Assembly: GCA_958510875.1 (NCBI GenBank) | Contig: OY294070.1 | Span: 41,492,306-41,556,305, forward strand | Origin: Endomychus coccineus | Lineage: Eukaryota; Arthropoda; Insecta; Coleoptera; Endomychidae | DNA length: 64,000 nucleotides | Direction of reading: 5' to 3' | Part shown: positions 11,700 to 24,100 of the stretch, piece after piece | Numbering within the stretch: the first letter of the stretch is position 1 | How the letters are laid out: each line of letters starts with the position of its first letter | Program-made: the position numbers and the translations under genes | The notes under the pieces: model-generated | Seen by the model: only the letters and a program-made list of their open reading frames with translations | Databases searched by the model: none | What the model was told of the DNA's origin: nothing

Positions 11700-14295
11700 A
11701 AGGAGGAAAACATATAGATAGATAGATAGATAGATAGATCACTTTATTGCAATTACCATTAACATGATTTACAAACTTTTAAACTTATACCTAAACCTAA
11801 CCTTAATACCAAGCTAGAATATAAAATGAATCACTGTTGAGTTAAGACAGAATATAATAGCTGTAATAGAAGCATTGATCATTTTCATAAAGGAAACATA
11901 CCACGTGAATAAAAAATATGAATTATAAAATTGAAAATTTACTAAATATGTATCATAAGTTCTTATCACATTCATACTCTTTCACAGAATAATAAGCTTT
12001 ACTGGCTAGTAATGTGAATATGGATTTCTTAAATAATTTTTGATTTGTTAAGTCTTTTATGTTTGGTGATAATTTGTTGAATATATGTATTGATTTATAA
12101 AATAAACTATTGGCATATGTAGAATTATAAGCATGGATAGGTCGAAGAAATTCTCTTTGCCTCGTTGGATAACTATGAACATCGTTATTTTTTAGAATAT
12201 ATTTTTTTCTATTATAAACCAAAAGCAGCAACGCATAGATGTACATTGACGGCACAGTTAAAATATTGTGGATTTTGAAAACCTCTCTACAAGAATCTCG
12301 CCATCCCAAACCAGCAATTATTCGTAAAGCTTTTTTTTGCCACACAAAACATGAATGAGATGATGATGAGTTTCCCCAAAATTGAATGCAGTATCGTAGA
12401 TTGCTATCTAGAAGACCATAATAGACAGAACGAAGTGCAATCTTAGAAACAATTGATTTAATTGATCTGAGAACAAAACATGCAGAGCTCAATTTATGGT
12501 TAATATTTTCAATATGTAAAGCATATGATAATTTGCAATCTAAGGTTAACCCAAGGAATTTTACAGATTCAACCTGTTTAAGGTAAGTATTGCCCATTTT
12601 GATGGTGTTATTCAAATTTAAATTAACATAATTATTCAGAACAATAAAATTAGTTTTATCAGTATTAATAACTAGATTATTTTTCAAAAACCATTGTTCT
12701 AGCTGTTTACTTATTATCCTAGCTCTGTCTAATAATTCATCAATATTTGTACCTGTGAACACTACAGTAGTATCGTCGGCATACATATATATATCGGCTT
12801 GAATATGTTTGGGTAAGTCATTTACAAAAATATTGAATAAAATGGGTCCAAGGATGGATCCTTGTGGAACACCGATTGTCACTCTAACATGACTCGATTT
12901 ATACTCGCATCCATCTTTCTTGATTGAAACATAGTTTAACCTATTTTCTAAGTATGAAACAAACCATTCACTAGCAATACCTCGAATACCATACGCTTTC
13001 ATTTTATTTATTAATATTTTATGATTCACCATGTCAAATGCCTTTGACAGGTCACACACTAATACTACACTAACTCTTTTATTATTAGTGTTGTTATAAA
13101 TATTGCTTAAAAATTCATATGCAGCACTATTTGTAGATTTACCAGCGCGAAAACCATGCTGATTATCAACAATAATTTTATTTTTTTCTAGATAGTCAAC
13201 AACGCGATTTTTCATAGCATTCTCTAGAATTTTCCCCAGTATTGAATTTAAACTTATGGGTCGATAATTATTCATACATTCTGGATTCCCTTTTTTAAAC
13301 ACAGGTACCACCTTTGAGACTTTCAATTGCGAAGGTACGTATCCATCTTGAAAAGAAGAATTAACAATTTCCAATATAGGGGGATAAATATGTTCAATAG
13401 AATTTTTTATCAATATAACAGGCAATTCATCAATACCAGTAGAGTTAGTGTTTTTTAAATTATGGACTATATTAAAAATTTCGTTTTTTGTTACTGGAGA
13501 AAGGAACAGACTATTACAAGTTGAAATGTGTAGATGGTCGAGGTTACTGCAATGTTCATGTGCCCCCGGTGTAATGCTGAAGTGATTAACAAAAAGCTCA
13601 CTTATAGTTTGAGAATCATTTACTTTATGACCCAAGTGAACGATACTATTAATTGACTTATATTCAGATGCTTTTCCCCTTTCCCTGTTAATTATCTGCC
13701 AGACTGTTTTGGAAACACATGCAGATTCACTGATTATTTTATCATTATGTTTCTTTTTAGCCATTAATACTATTTTGCTAAGTAAATTAGAATATTTCTT
13801 ATAATAATTTGAGATAATTGAATTATTAAAAATGCTCTTAAGTAAGAATAAATCACGTTTTGTTTTTGATGATATTTTAATTCCTTCAGTTAACCAGGGC
13901 TTTTTACTTCTGTGAACGATTCTTCTTAGAGGGAAACTACCATGGAATGCTTTAGATATTGAATTATAAAAAAAGTTCAATTTATTTTCAGCACCTGTTA
14001 TAAGTGACATCGAACTCCAGTTATAATTATAGAAATAAGAATTAAATTCAGAAGGATTATAATTATTGAAAATACGCAAAATATTAACTAAGTCCTTTTT
14101 TGGCTCATTTAAAATATTCAGTTCATGAAATAATGCAAGATGGTCCGAAAATCCACTTTCGTAAACAAAGCTATCTTTTTTATTGAAATTGATGTTTGTA
14201 ATAACATTATCTAGAGTTGAGCGCGTATTACCAGAAATTCGAGTGGCACAATCATAGACAAAGTCCAAATTAAATATAATATAATTTGGTAGACA
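11700..14295 (-). mobile_element. LINE inserted in the hAT element, 5' truncated
   Basis: A 771-codon frame (14268-11953) covers the C-terminus of the endonuclease (T-L-D-N-V-I-T, then G-F-S-D-H-L-A-L-F), a full RT and the C-terminal domain. Visible motifs are N-Y-R-P-I-S-L (about 13270), V-C-D-L-S-K-A-F-D-M (about 13040), [10 protein letters not shown] (about 12860), catalytic Y-A-D-D-T (about 12775) and F-L-G-L-T-L-D (about 12540). The 3' end, at the left, is a GATA repeat (11714-11739). No stop breaks the frame, so this is among the youngest insertions here. The first half of the endonuclease and any ORF1 are missing. Confidence 0.93.
11714..11739. repeat. (GATA)n LINE 3' tail
   Basis: Six GATA units at the 3' end of the minus-strand LINE. 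The plus-strand LINE at 17766-20672 ends in the same simple repeat (TATC/CTAT), which suggests tail priming typical of this LINE group. Confidence 0.85.
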
Positions 14296-14503
14296 AGAAA
14301 CTACATTATAAACAACTTTTTTTATGAAATTTTAGATACTATTAAAGGTCAAATTGAGATTCGATTTTCCGATTTACATGAATTGAAGTTTTTCGACTTG
14401 ACGAATAGAAGATTTTTCGAATCTTTTTGAAAAGAGTTTCCCAATACACTTTTAGATAACTTAGTTCTAAAATATAAATTTTTTGATAAAATAGCACTGC
14501 ACA

Positions 14504-14860
14504 ATGAATTATGGGTTATATACCTACTCGGATAAAGATATTTTAGGCCAGTACGACATTCACGCCGATATGATAAAATATATGATAGACAATGATTTGC
14601 AACAAGTTTTACCTCAGTTTTATAAACTACTTTGTTTGACAGTCACCATTTCTGTCACGTCGGCATCGGTGGAGAGATCATTTTCTACTCTCAAACGAAT
14701 TAAAACTTACATGCGAAATAGAATGGGCCAAAATCGTTTATACAATGTTAGTTTGATATCTATTGAAAAAGATTTAGTAAAACACTTAAAACAAAATGAT
14801 ACTTTTATGATAATATTATTGATCATTTTACGCAAACTAAAGACCGTAGAATTCCGTTAA
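14504..14860 (+). pseudogene. hAT transposase C-terminal dimerisation domain
   Basis: A 118-residue frame. The diagnostic block is V-T-S-A-S-V-E-R-S-F-S-T-L-K (about residues 52-65) followed by K-T-Y-M-R-N-R-M-G-Q, the hAT dimerisation signature in ZMYM-type transposases. It is separated from the upstream transposase remains by a frame break at about 14520. Confidence 0.88.
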
Positions 14861-15150
14861 TATATAAGAAAAGTTAATAAAAATAATAAAAAAAACAAAA
14901 TATGAAAAATTTCAAAAAAAAATAAAAAATATCAAAAATCCAAAGAAAAAAAAACGAACAAAAAAATTTTTTGCCAAGAGAAACTCTATACCTCCACGTT
15001 GGCTCTTGCTTGGCAACAATTAATTTTGTCACTGAAGTAGCTGGTACGGTCGCTGTGCAAAGGTTAAATTTATTGGCTGAATAGAGTATATTTTTACAAG
15101 AACGTTTTATGTCCAGCCTCCTCTCTTAAAAAGTTCACGAGCCGCCACTG

Positions 15151-15158
15151 GATAGAGA
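15151..15158. repeat. hAT target-site duplication, right
   Basis: GATAGAGA, identical to 10920-10927. Confidence 0.93.
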
Positions 15159-15159
15159 A

Positions 15160-15600
15160 GGAAAGCATTATCCTGTCCAAGTAGAATTTTCGGTTTGGCA
15201 CTTTTCACCATTTCTAGAGTGATATTTTTCACATAAATAATCAACATCAAGACTTTGAGTTGGAAGAGCTAAGTTCTTGATAGTTCTGGCATTTCTAATA
15301 TGACAATTTTTTTCATCATTCCCTGCTTGAGATATCTCGAAGTAACAAGTTTGGAGCTCCTTTCCACGTGAGAAATTTCATTTGCCCATTGTAACATATT
15401 GGCATTATTTGACCTGCTAATTCCATTCGTTCTGAAATATCGGAATCTATCAGAGTGATTGTAGATCCCTCATCCAATAACGCAAATACTTCTATCCAAC
15501 TATTTTTACCATAAACTCTTACTTTTGCGAATTTCAGTAATGGTGATGCTTTATTACCAATGAAACAGGATATTTGATTCTCTATTTCTCCTTCCTCGGT
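15160..15600 (-). pseudogene. BEL/Pao aspartyl protease region
   Basis: Minus-strand reading at 15480-15440 gives A-L-L-D-E-G-S-T-I-T-L-I-D, the D-x-G-S active-site motif of Pao proteases. Downstream come M-P-I-C-Y-N-G-Q and further pol sequence with stops. It joins the RT entry region at 10911 once the hAT is removed. Confidence 0.75.
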
Positions 15601-15609
15601 TATATCTTT

Positions 15610-15960
15610 TCATTCCTGCCTCCTTTCTTGGTGGGAATATTCTTGATGAAGAAATCGATTATGTTTTCCACGGCATATTCCAATATTGCAAAAAATTTTA
15701 CAATAACATTTTTTAGTGTAATGTCCAACTCTCAGACATTTATAACACCTTTTATTTTCTTCAACAAAACGTCTTCTTTCGGGAACGTTCATGTTCAAAA
15801 ATTTCTTGCATCCCGAAACCTTATGATCTTTTTCAGCACATAAAATACAAGTGACAACACGGGCGCAAGAATCGCCAATGTTTATATATTCCTTTCTGTC
15901 TGTGTATGGAACATTTCTCCTTTGATTTGTATGTGGCATAGCAACATTCACTGACATCAA
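15610..15960 (-). CDS. BEL/Pao Gag zinc-knuckle region
   Basis: A 116-residue frame with two cysteine-histidine clusters: C-I-L-C-A-E-K-D-H-K-V-S-G-C (about residues 37-50) and C-Y-K-C-L-R-V-G-H-Y-T-K-K-C (about 72-85), the usual paired knuckles before the protease in Pao gag-pol. It ends where a frame break enters the protease region. Confidence 0.85.
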   Translation of the reverse strand: MMSVNVAMPHTNQRRNVPYTDRKEYINIGDSCARVVTCILCAEKDHKVSGCKKFLNMNVPERRRFVEENKRCYKCLRVGHYTKKCYCKIFCNIGICRGKHNRFLHQEYSHQERRQE

Positions 15961-16077
15961 AATGAGTACTTCAGATTTCAGCCACTCACAAAAATATTCT
16001 AGATTGACTGAAGAATCACTTTTTAGTATCTAAGTTTTCACTTCAGCCCACATTCTTTTAGTATGTCTGGGAAGTTT

Positions 16078-16863
16078 TTATTCTAATTTGTTCAAGAGTT
16101 CTGGATTATCCAAATACCTCTGACAGTTCATATTCTTCATCGAAGCAACCATATTAGAGACTATAATGGAAAATTGGGTGAAACTTTCCATGGAATCCTC
16201 TCTCAAATACGGATATTTCTTTGCTTTTTCTATTTGATTCATAATGAGCCAGTCTTCTCTTCCGAAATACATTTTCAATGTGTCAAAAATTTTTCAGGCT
16301 ACAAAACAAATCCTTAACCACGTCTCTACCTCTTCCTCTCAAACACGTTTGGAGAAGTGACAACTTCTCAGAATTTGAGATAAATTTTTCTGAAGTGGTG
16401 CGTTCATATTTATTCAACCAAACAGGAAAATCGCCATTAGAAGTCTCAAGACTTTTCAACATTTAAATTAAAATTTTCCATGCAGTCAACTAAAACTTCA
16501 GGAAAGCTAGTTTCTATACCACTATTATGGCCAATTATCTGTCTTTCACTTATATTTTCACAAATCTCACTCATATTCTTAGGAGTATCTGAAAATCCAT
16601 CATTTGTATCAGCGCTATCTACCCAATCTACTCAAATATTTTCTTTCATCATTGAGATGACAATTTTCACTTGTACTTTCATCATCCTGTTCTTTTGAAT
16701 TGATACTGATTGATTCATTCATTGACTGTTCCTCTAATTCTAATTCTTCCATTTGTAACTGAAGCATTCGTAGCTCAATTTTCCTTTTCTTTGCTTCAAT
16801 TTCTTTCTTTTTAATCGATCTGTTCGCCGTAGTACTCGATTTTACAGACTGTCTTTTTGACAT
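16078..16863 (-). pseudogene. BEL/Pao Gag N-terminal half, frame-broken
   Basis: The first frame (16863-16615) has a lysine-rich start and then a coiled coil (K-R-K-I-E-L-R-M-L-Q-L-Q-M-E-E-L-E-L-E-E). A second frame (16278-16078) has Y-F-G-R-E-D-W and E-S-F-T-Q-F-S, matching the Gag middle region of Pao elements (DUF1759-like). The reading before 16863 also seems to be coding (G-V-P-P-A-R-L near 16980). The two parts are separated by indels at 16300-16500. Confidence 0.75.
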
Positions 16864-17066
16864 TATTTCTGCTTCTTCTGTATTCTGAATCGGTCTAACT
16901 TCTACATCAACTATTTCTGATTGATTTCCAACAGATTGAGCTTCCTTTTCTGCCCAAATCTAAGTCTCGCAGGAGGTACACCAATATTGTTCCTTGAACT
17001 CCTGCGAGTAATTTTATCTTCCCAGATATCTTTGGCGCTTTATTCAAATCCTCGAAGGATCAATTG

Positions 17067-17240
17067 TAAACTCCACACTTATCACGAAGTGGAATTTCAA
17101 GATTAATAGCTTATTTTTAGAAATAAAGGTGAACTTTTTTATTTTGCTTGACTTTATTTCTTTTTCTCTCAACTGTCAAACTTGACACAAAAAGATTATC
17201 TTTGTTATTTAAATACAAAGTGAACTAAACTAATCTTCAC
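17067..17240 (-). repeat. 5' LTR of BEL/Pao element
   Basis: Partner of 8930-9099. On the minus strand it begins near TGTGAAGATTAG and ends near GGAGTTTACA. The following bases (attgatccttcgagg) are the candidate primer-binding site. Confidence 0.85.
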
Positions 17241-17323
17241 ACTCATGTTGCTATCAAATAATAAATATTTCGCATTTAATTAAATCCTCGTACTCGTAAT
17301 TAATGCATTGAATTTATATATAT

Positions 17324-17597
17324 ATCGTTTTACAGAATTTTATCATTGTTATTGTGGATTGCCAGAAAACCAGAATATTTTGTATACAATTTAGTAGTAG
17401 GTAATAAACTTTATAAAGAAACTTCTATTTATTTGGCAACCACCAACCTAAAGAAACAAAGGACAATTAAGAAGTCTGGACCCACCGATCCGGAAACAGG
17501 AGTAAATCGTTTAATGTTTAAGGAAACATTAAGTGACAACCTTTTCTACCTTAACTTGAACATTTGGGGGAGAAACATGTTACAAAGTCTACAACTT
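17324..17597. repeat. dispersed repeat A, pair of 24021-24320
   Basis: Shares long near-identical blocks with 24021-24320: gtaataaactttataaag, cttctatttatttggcaac, acccaccgatccggaaac and acattaagtgacaacctttt, in the same order. It may be a solo LTR, but no terminal TG...CA or target duplication was resolved. Confidence 0.75.
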
Positions 17598-17607
17598 TGA
17601 TACTGTT

Positions 17608-17765
17608 CTTCTGCCCAATGGTCCCTGGTTATTCTTCACTGTAGCTACCTTAGGGCAAGGTCATTTATAGATAGGACCGTGAAAAGCTTTGTGGTGAGGA
17701 CCCTAGTTCTCACGGAGGAGTGAACTTTTGGAAAAATCTGGCACCCGAAGAATTGAAGTTTACCC
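17608..17765 (+). repeat. dispersed repeat, inverted partner of 5658-5810
   Basis: Lies immediately 5' of the readable LINE endonuclease at 17766. It may be old sequence or part of the LINE family. Confidence 0.55.
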
Positions 17766-20672
17766 CAGTAAATAGGTGCCCATGGTGGAACAGCAATCTT
17801 TATCAAAACAGGAATCAATTGGAAGGTACGAAGTGATATAGTTAGCACATCAGAAGAAGCAGTATTCGAGTGTGCAGCAGTTGAAATTGAATTGAATAAT
17901 TTCAAAGCAATTATTTTATGTATCTACCGTACTGCCTCAGAGCAGACATTTTTTTAAAAACTTGAATCTATTTTATCTGTAGTTGTACGTGAAAACTGTT
18001 TAATTTTTATAGCAGGCGATTTCAACATCGATATCAAATCAAAATCGAAATGCTCTACTGAACTATTGGAACTAATGAAATCTTGTAATATTATGCCATC
18101 AATTTTAGAATATACACGAATAGGTAGAAAATCAAAAAGCAGTTGTATAGATAATATCTTCACAAACTGTGAAAATTATAATTCAGAAATACTGAACACT
18201 CATATATCAGATCACACTGGCCAAAAAATCACATTTAACTATGAGATGCGCACGCATAAATCAGGTAAGATTGAAAAGAGATTATTTAATATGCATAACA
18301 AGGAATCTTTCAAAGAAATATTAGCTGATCAAGATTGGGAGGATGTATTTCTCACCTCAAATTCGAATGTTAATGAACAATGGGCACATTTTATGCGAGT
18401 AATAATGGCAATTTTTAACCACTGTTTTCCGATCAAATATTTAAGCTCAAAACATAGAAAAATATCCTACTACTCAAATCCTGAACTACTGCAGTGTAAA
18501 AACCAACTCGATACCTTACTAGTATTGCGCAGAACAGCAGAAGGATATGATGAAGCATATAGAAAAACCAAAGTTAGGTACAACCAGTTATTGATAAATG
18601 CTAAGAAAATTGAATATAGAGATCGTATAAACAATAGCGATAACAAATCAAAATGCCTTTGGCAGATAGTTGGAGAAATAAAAGGAAAAGCTTCAAGACA
18701 TGCAGAATTGAAAATACCCGGTGATCCTATTACAATAAGTAACAATTTTAATAATTTGATACTGAATAATGTACCTAACTTTCGGGATAATGCAGAAGTA
18801 GATATGATTTATAACATACCTCTTTCAAAAAATTCAATGTTTCTTACACCCATGACTATTGATGAAACTATTAAGATAATCAAAAAGTTGAAAAATACTA
18901 TGAGTGCAGGATACGACGAAATACCGAGGAGTATCATAAAAAGTTGTGTAGATGAACTAGCAATCCCTTTGTGCCACATAATAAATAATTCTTTTCAATA
19001 TGGACTTTTTCCAGATAGATTGAAACTTGCTATTGTCAAACCATTATATAAAAAAGGTGATCCCACACTATTAGAAAACCATCGTCCTATAAGTTTAATA
19101 CCATCCTTCTCAAAAATATTTGAAATATCTATGTGTACTAGACTCCTGAGCTTTTTTTATGCTAAAAGATTGCTAAGTCACTCACAGCATGGATATCTAA
19201 AGGGCAAATCAATAGACACTGCTGTTTATGATTTCATAGAAAAAATTGTTTTGGGATATGAAAACAAACATCTGTCAATGGGTATATTTTTGGACTTGTC
19301 AAAAGCGTTTGATAGCATTAACCATGTTATTTTATTGGAAAAATTGGAGCGTTATGGTATTAGAGGCCCAGCACTTAGCTGGATAAGATCATACCTGACA
19401 GAACGCTCTCAAAAAGTATTAGTAGATAGAAATGGAAAGAAGTACTTTTCTGACGAGGGTCATCTGTCGGTTGGAGTACCCCTGGGAAGTGTAATGGGTC
19501 CTCTATTATTCGTATTCTATATCAATGACTTAGCATCTGATATTGCAAACGAAAAAACAGATCTCTTGAATTATGCCGATGACATCAACCTACTAGCGGT
19601 AGGATCTTCATTCCAAGAAATGTTAGGTATAGCTAACAACAGCCTAAAAAAAGCTCAAGACTGGCTCACGAAAAATCAATTGATTTTAAACAAAGAAAAG
19701 ACAACTTATATCTGTTTCACAACAAAAAACGCAAGGAACAAAATACCGCAGGACATACAGCTTCAGACACAAAATGTGACCCTAGATAATGACACAAAGT
19801 TCTTAGGTATTCATATAGACCAAAATCTAGATTGGGAGATTCATATAAATGAACTCTGCAATAAATTAAACTCGGTGTGTTACTCTTTCAGGATCACAGC
19901 TAAATATTTAGACACAAATGCTTTAAGGACTGTGTATTTTTCGAACTTTTATTCTCTATTGCGCTTTGGTGTCATTTTCTGGGGAGAATGCGGACAAGCG
20001 CAACGTGTTTTTAGAGTGCAGAAGAGAGCTCTACGAATTTTGTTGGGAAACGGTTATAGGCAATCATGCAGAGGAAAATTTAGAGAAATGAATATTTTAA
20101 CTGTGCCAAGTATCTATATTTGTGAGTGTTTGGTATTTCTGATGAAAAATAGTGAAAAATTCAATACATATAAATCACAGCATAGTTATGGTACTAGAAC
20201 TGTGGATTTAAATACTCCTGCCCACAGATTAACTCAAACAGAAAGAACCCCTATGTATTCGTGTATTAAATTTTTTAATAGGGTTCCAACGGAAGTGAAA
20301 ATCGAACCCTGTCTTAAAAAGTTCAAACAGTTGGTACAGGAGTTATTAATTAAGGTTGAACCATACAGTGTAAATGAATTTTTAGATTCCAATTTATTCT
20401 GATTCAGCGTCAACTGGTTTTTTTATATATTGACTATTTTACTCTACAATGTCAGCATGCCTGTTTTTTTTTGTTTTGTTTTTGTTTTCTTGTCAAATAC
20501 TTATCGTGTATTTTTTTAGCATTTTTATCATTCTCAGATGTTCGTTTTTTAATTACTAAACATCACTACTACTACTCTGACGCCGGTTCACCTAATTGTA
20601 TTTGTGTATTGTATGATGTATAAGTACAACTCTTTGAATAAAGCTATCTATCTATCTATCTATCTATCTAAA
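17766..20672 (+). mobile_element. LINE with near-complete RT frame and (TATC)n tail
   Basis: Endonuclease remains start with G-G-T-A-I-F-I-K (about 17785). After one frameshift in a T-run at about 17955 the frame stays open from G-D-F-N-I-D (about 18017) through S-D-H-T-G (about 18207) and a complete RT to a stop at 20400. RT motifs: H-R-P-I-S-L (19080), F-L-D-L-S-K-A-F-D (19290), G-V-P-L-G-S-V-M-G-P (19475), catalytic Y-A-D-D-I-N (19575) and F-L-G-I-H-I-D (19800). The 3' UTR ends aataaagc(tatc)n at 20638-20669. The catalytic residues are intact, with the Gln of motif B changed to Leu. It is close to the fragment at 43040-44375. Confidence 0.93.
20640..20670. repeat. (TATC)n LINE 3' tail
   Basis: About seven TATC/CTAT units directly after an AATAAA at the end of the LINE. 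Confidence 0.9.
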
Positions 20673-20730
20673 TAGTTTAGCGCAAAAGTGGCAAGGCACA
20701 TCATAAGCTGACTGCTAAACTAATGCTCAC

Positions 20731-21167
20731 CTAATAATAAAGGCAAGGAAATTAAATTTCCAGTTTTGTCGAATTCCAAGGAGAAATAATCTTGCATCAG
20801 TTCGGAATGATCTATCAATATTTGTACGATCTTCTTGGCCAATTCCTCTTTCGGTCCGTCTTCTTCTGTCCACCCGGTATCGGCTAAATCTAAACCCAAG
20901 ATCGCGAGATCGTAGATCGGAATCGGCTGAGACAATTTGATCGTACCGAAATTTTGGAAATTGTAAATTATGTACTCGTACAGCAGTTCTTCCATAATTT
21001 TTTTTGTGTCGCACAAATATAACTTGGTGCTATATTGGATGAGGGCCCTGACTGGATCTACGACTCCTACGAATACGTGTTGGGCGAACGTTTCACGAAG
21101 TATGCGATGGCAATTGTTTTCAATGGTTTCCCTCAATTCTAACACGCTAGTTAGTTGAGTATCAGCC
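20731..21167 (-). CDS. Mlh1: Mlh1 exon 8 (C-terminal dimerisation domain, part)
   Basis: Encodes [33 protein letters not shown] and Y-F-S-L-E-F-D, the partner-binding domain. It ends L-P-L-L-L with donor GTGAGC. The terminal coding exon was not seen downstream, where a LINE begins. Confidence 0.95.
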
Positions 21168-24100
21168 CTGAAAATGAAAAAGAATAAGCAATTCGATGGT
21201 CTGGTGATGAGATTCATTGTTCGCTTAGTAGCTACAAGTCGAGATTATTGCCATTTTACTCAAGAGAATTTCGTAAGGATTCTAGAACAATTCGAGGAAA
21301 TCATTTTGAATGCAATTGTTGTCCGGAAAATTTACACGCCGGTTCACAGAAAGGTTAATTACAGTGGAGTTTTTTTAGAGTTCCGACTTTTCGGATCGTT
21401 TTCATGATTCAACTTATGGATATGTTGGATACGAATGATGGGATCGGGAATTGCCACATAGTTCTGCCGAGACAGCAGGTCAAGACATGTATCGGTTCGT
21501 TGCGAATAAATAATAAATAAAAATAAATCGTTTGAATAAATTATCTTAGAAAGAGATTAATGCTGCCACCTATGGCAGAATAACGGAAGATAATTGTGTA
21601 CACATTATGCGGAACGCTAAGGGTTCGGTACAAGAGGGCAATAGTTTCGCGATCGAATTTTTGCTGAAGGGGATCGACGGAAAGAAAGCTATTGTGTGCT
21701 TAACTTCAACAGGTATGTCACTCCTATTTTCATCTCTCCTATTTGGTAATTAATTTAATTTGTTAGCTGGATGAACGTTTATGGTGGCAAAAAAAATGTT
21801 TTTTAATGTCATTATTTATCGTTATGGGATTTTGGTTCAACGATTGGGTATACGAGGGCAAGGTGAAAATTCCCTGAAAAATAAAACAGATGGCGTTACA
21901 TACGAAAATCTCATGTGCCATTTATGATGTACCATCATTTACTAAAACGCATCAACATTTTCAGACTGTATATGTCATTCAGTTCTGTTTTGACACGCAT
22001 CAAAAGCAAGCAGCCTTGAAGGTTTTTGTAAACATTGGAAAAAGTGAATTTCGCATCTTGATTAAACATTATTTCTTACATAAAAAAACATTACGCAAAC
22101 TAAAGCATCGCATGTTGAACATTATGGGGACTCTTCGCCATCGATTCGAACGATTCCCAAGTGGTTTACTGATTTTCGTTGTGGTAGTATGACCACAAAG
22201 AACGTTCTGACCGTTCAATTGAGGCCACAACGCCAGAAAACGTCGATAAAATCCATGGTATGATATTCGACGATCGAGAAGTCGAACGGGAATCTCCAGA
22301 TTTGGCCCACTAACGATTTTTATCTGTTTCCAAACTTGAAGAAATGACTCGGCGGTAAGAGATTTGGCTCCAAGGATGAGGTCATCGTTGAAACAAACGC
22401 CTGTTTTGAAGGATTGCCGAAATCGTATTATTTGGAAGGAATCAAAAAATTAGACATACGTTGGACGAAGTGTATCGGGCTAAAAGGAGATTATGTTGAG
22501 AAATAAAATAAGTTTTGACCAAATAAATAATTTTTTGTTTAATTTTTCAGGGACTTTTCAGCTTACCCTCGTATAATGATGTCGGCGTTTTGTTAAAATA
22601 AGCGATTTACCTCGGGGGAGGTTAAGTATACAATCCTTTTTAATCTATCATAATTATCTTGCTTAATTTAAATCCATATTTTAGTCTCATCAACTTCTTT
22701 CTATCTCTAAATTTTGAATTATTTTGTAGGTTTAATCGGATATCTTCAGAGTTTGACGTGTCCAACCTAGAATACAGTCTTCGCGTGGCATCTCATTATT
22801 TCTATCATTCACAGGCGGATACAGGTGGTTGTGATAATCAGGTTCTGACGTAATGACTGCAGTAAAAGTACCTATTGTCTATGCAAGAGCTTGGCAATAA
22901 ACAAGCAAATAAACTGAGGGACGAAAAGGGCCGGACTTTAATTTAATTATGTATCTATTGTACCTAATTTGAAAAGACTTCTAAGCAAACCAAGTAATCA
23001 TAGTCGCATGATATCTTTATATTAATTCTATTAAATAAAGTAACCTTAATAGTTTTATTATTAATTATATCGTGCGGTCTACCTAACCTATCCTAATCTT
23101 AAATACTAGTTATTTATTTACATTTTTACATGTTATTATATAGCTTGTTCCGTTCCGCTGTCTCTAACCTCACGACATTCATAATAAATGTTTAATTACA
23201 TTATGATCCAGAGTAATATAAAAATTTTCACATGATGATGGACTGAATTTTTCCAACTATCTGGGAAAATATCATTCGACACATTTTCTTATTGATTGAA
23301 CAGTGCTAATTAAAGTCAGAGAAATATTTTCTAACCTAATCTTTGTTTTTAATTGATGGCTCTTTCGTTTTTAATTGATGCCACATATTGCCATCATAGT
23401 GAAAGCAATCAATATCAAGTTTTTCCAATACCTAGAGAGCTTCAAAATCGTGAATGACCCGCAATATAGTTTTCGTCAGCAGAGATCAACAGAAATCTAT
23501 TGAAAAAAATGGAAACTCTCTAGCTGTAGAATTGGATATCTCCAAAGCATTTGACAGTCTGACACCAAAATATTCTGTTGAAACTTCCGTCATATGGTTT
23601 GCTTCCTCAACTTTGTCGCTTACTATAGAGTTTTCTCTCAGATAGATGAAAATAAGCGGAAAAAAACTTTTTTCTCTTTATAAAAATAAACGGATCTCAA
23701 AATTTTTTCACCGAGCAATAATTTTTTGTTCATTGTTCTTCCCTCATTTTCTCAAAAACGGCTCCATCAAATTTGTGAAACTAAGATTCGTTGAACAGAG
23801 AATTCGATTACCTTTGGAATAAGGTACCACTTGACACCTATTCCAATTTAAAATTTTGGGGTTAAAGCTCACCCCCGCAAGGGGGTAAAATTTACAAGGT
23901 TGATGATATGGGCAAAATCTTTCCCTCTGGAAATAAAAATCGACGGATCCGAGCGATTTTTTTTATACGAACGATATATGAGATACCGGTTGTGTTTCGT
24001 TTTGATTGGTCCACCCGGTTTATTGTTTTGTCGAATTTTATCATAGTTATAGTGGATTACCAGAAAAGTTGTAAATATTGTTATAATTTAGTAATACGTA

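Larger units (their letters stand above)
10928..15150 (+). mobile_element. hAT DNA transposon, with a LINE inside it
   Basis: The ends are perfect 12-bp inverted repeats (CAGTGGCGGCTC...GAGCCGCCACTG), flanked by the 8-bp duplication GATAGAGA typical of hAT. Plus-strand coding remains include C-W-G-H-S-G-Y-D-D-L-K-N-L (about 11575), a TTF-type finger region as in ZMYM-like hAT transposases, then after the LINE a frame with I-E-I-R-F-S-D-L-H (about 14355) and the C-terminal dimerisation domain (14504-14860). Stops and the loss of the catalytic middle make it inactive. It cuts the BEL/Pao element in two, so it is younger than that element. Confidence 0.93.
8930..17240 (-). mobile_element. BEL/Pao LTR retrotransposon, RT-deleted, split by an hAT element
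   Basis: Two direct repeats of about 170 bp (8930-9099 and 17067-17240) bound a minus-strand gag-pol. In order from 17050 down they hold a coiled-coil Gag start, zinc knuckles (about 15850-15690), an aspartyl protease motif (about 15450), the N-terminal edge of the RT, the integrase, and a C-terminal DUF5641-like domain (9409-9089). Most of RT and RNase H is missing at about 10650. The hAT element at 10928-15150 interrupts it. Frameshifts in Gag and at the integrase end show it is dead and non-autonomous. Confidence 0.9.

Noticed and set aside
21379..21520. Reading with an internal TGA (possible selenocysteine)
   Set aside because: No homologue and no SECIS-like element could be shown.
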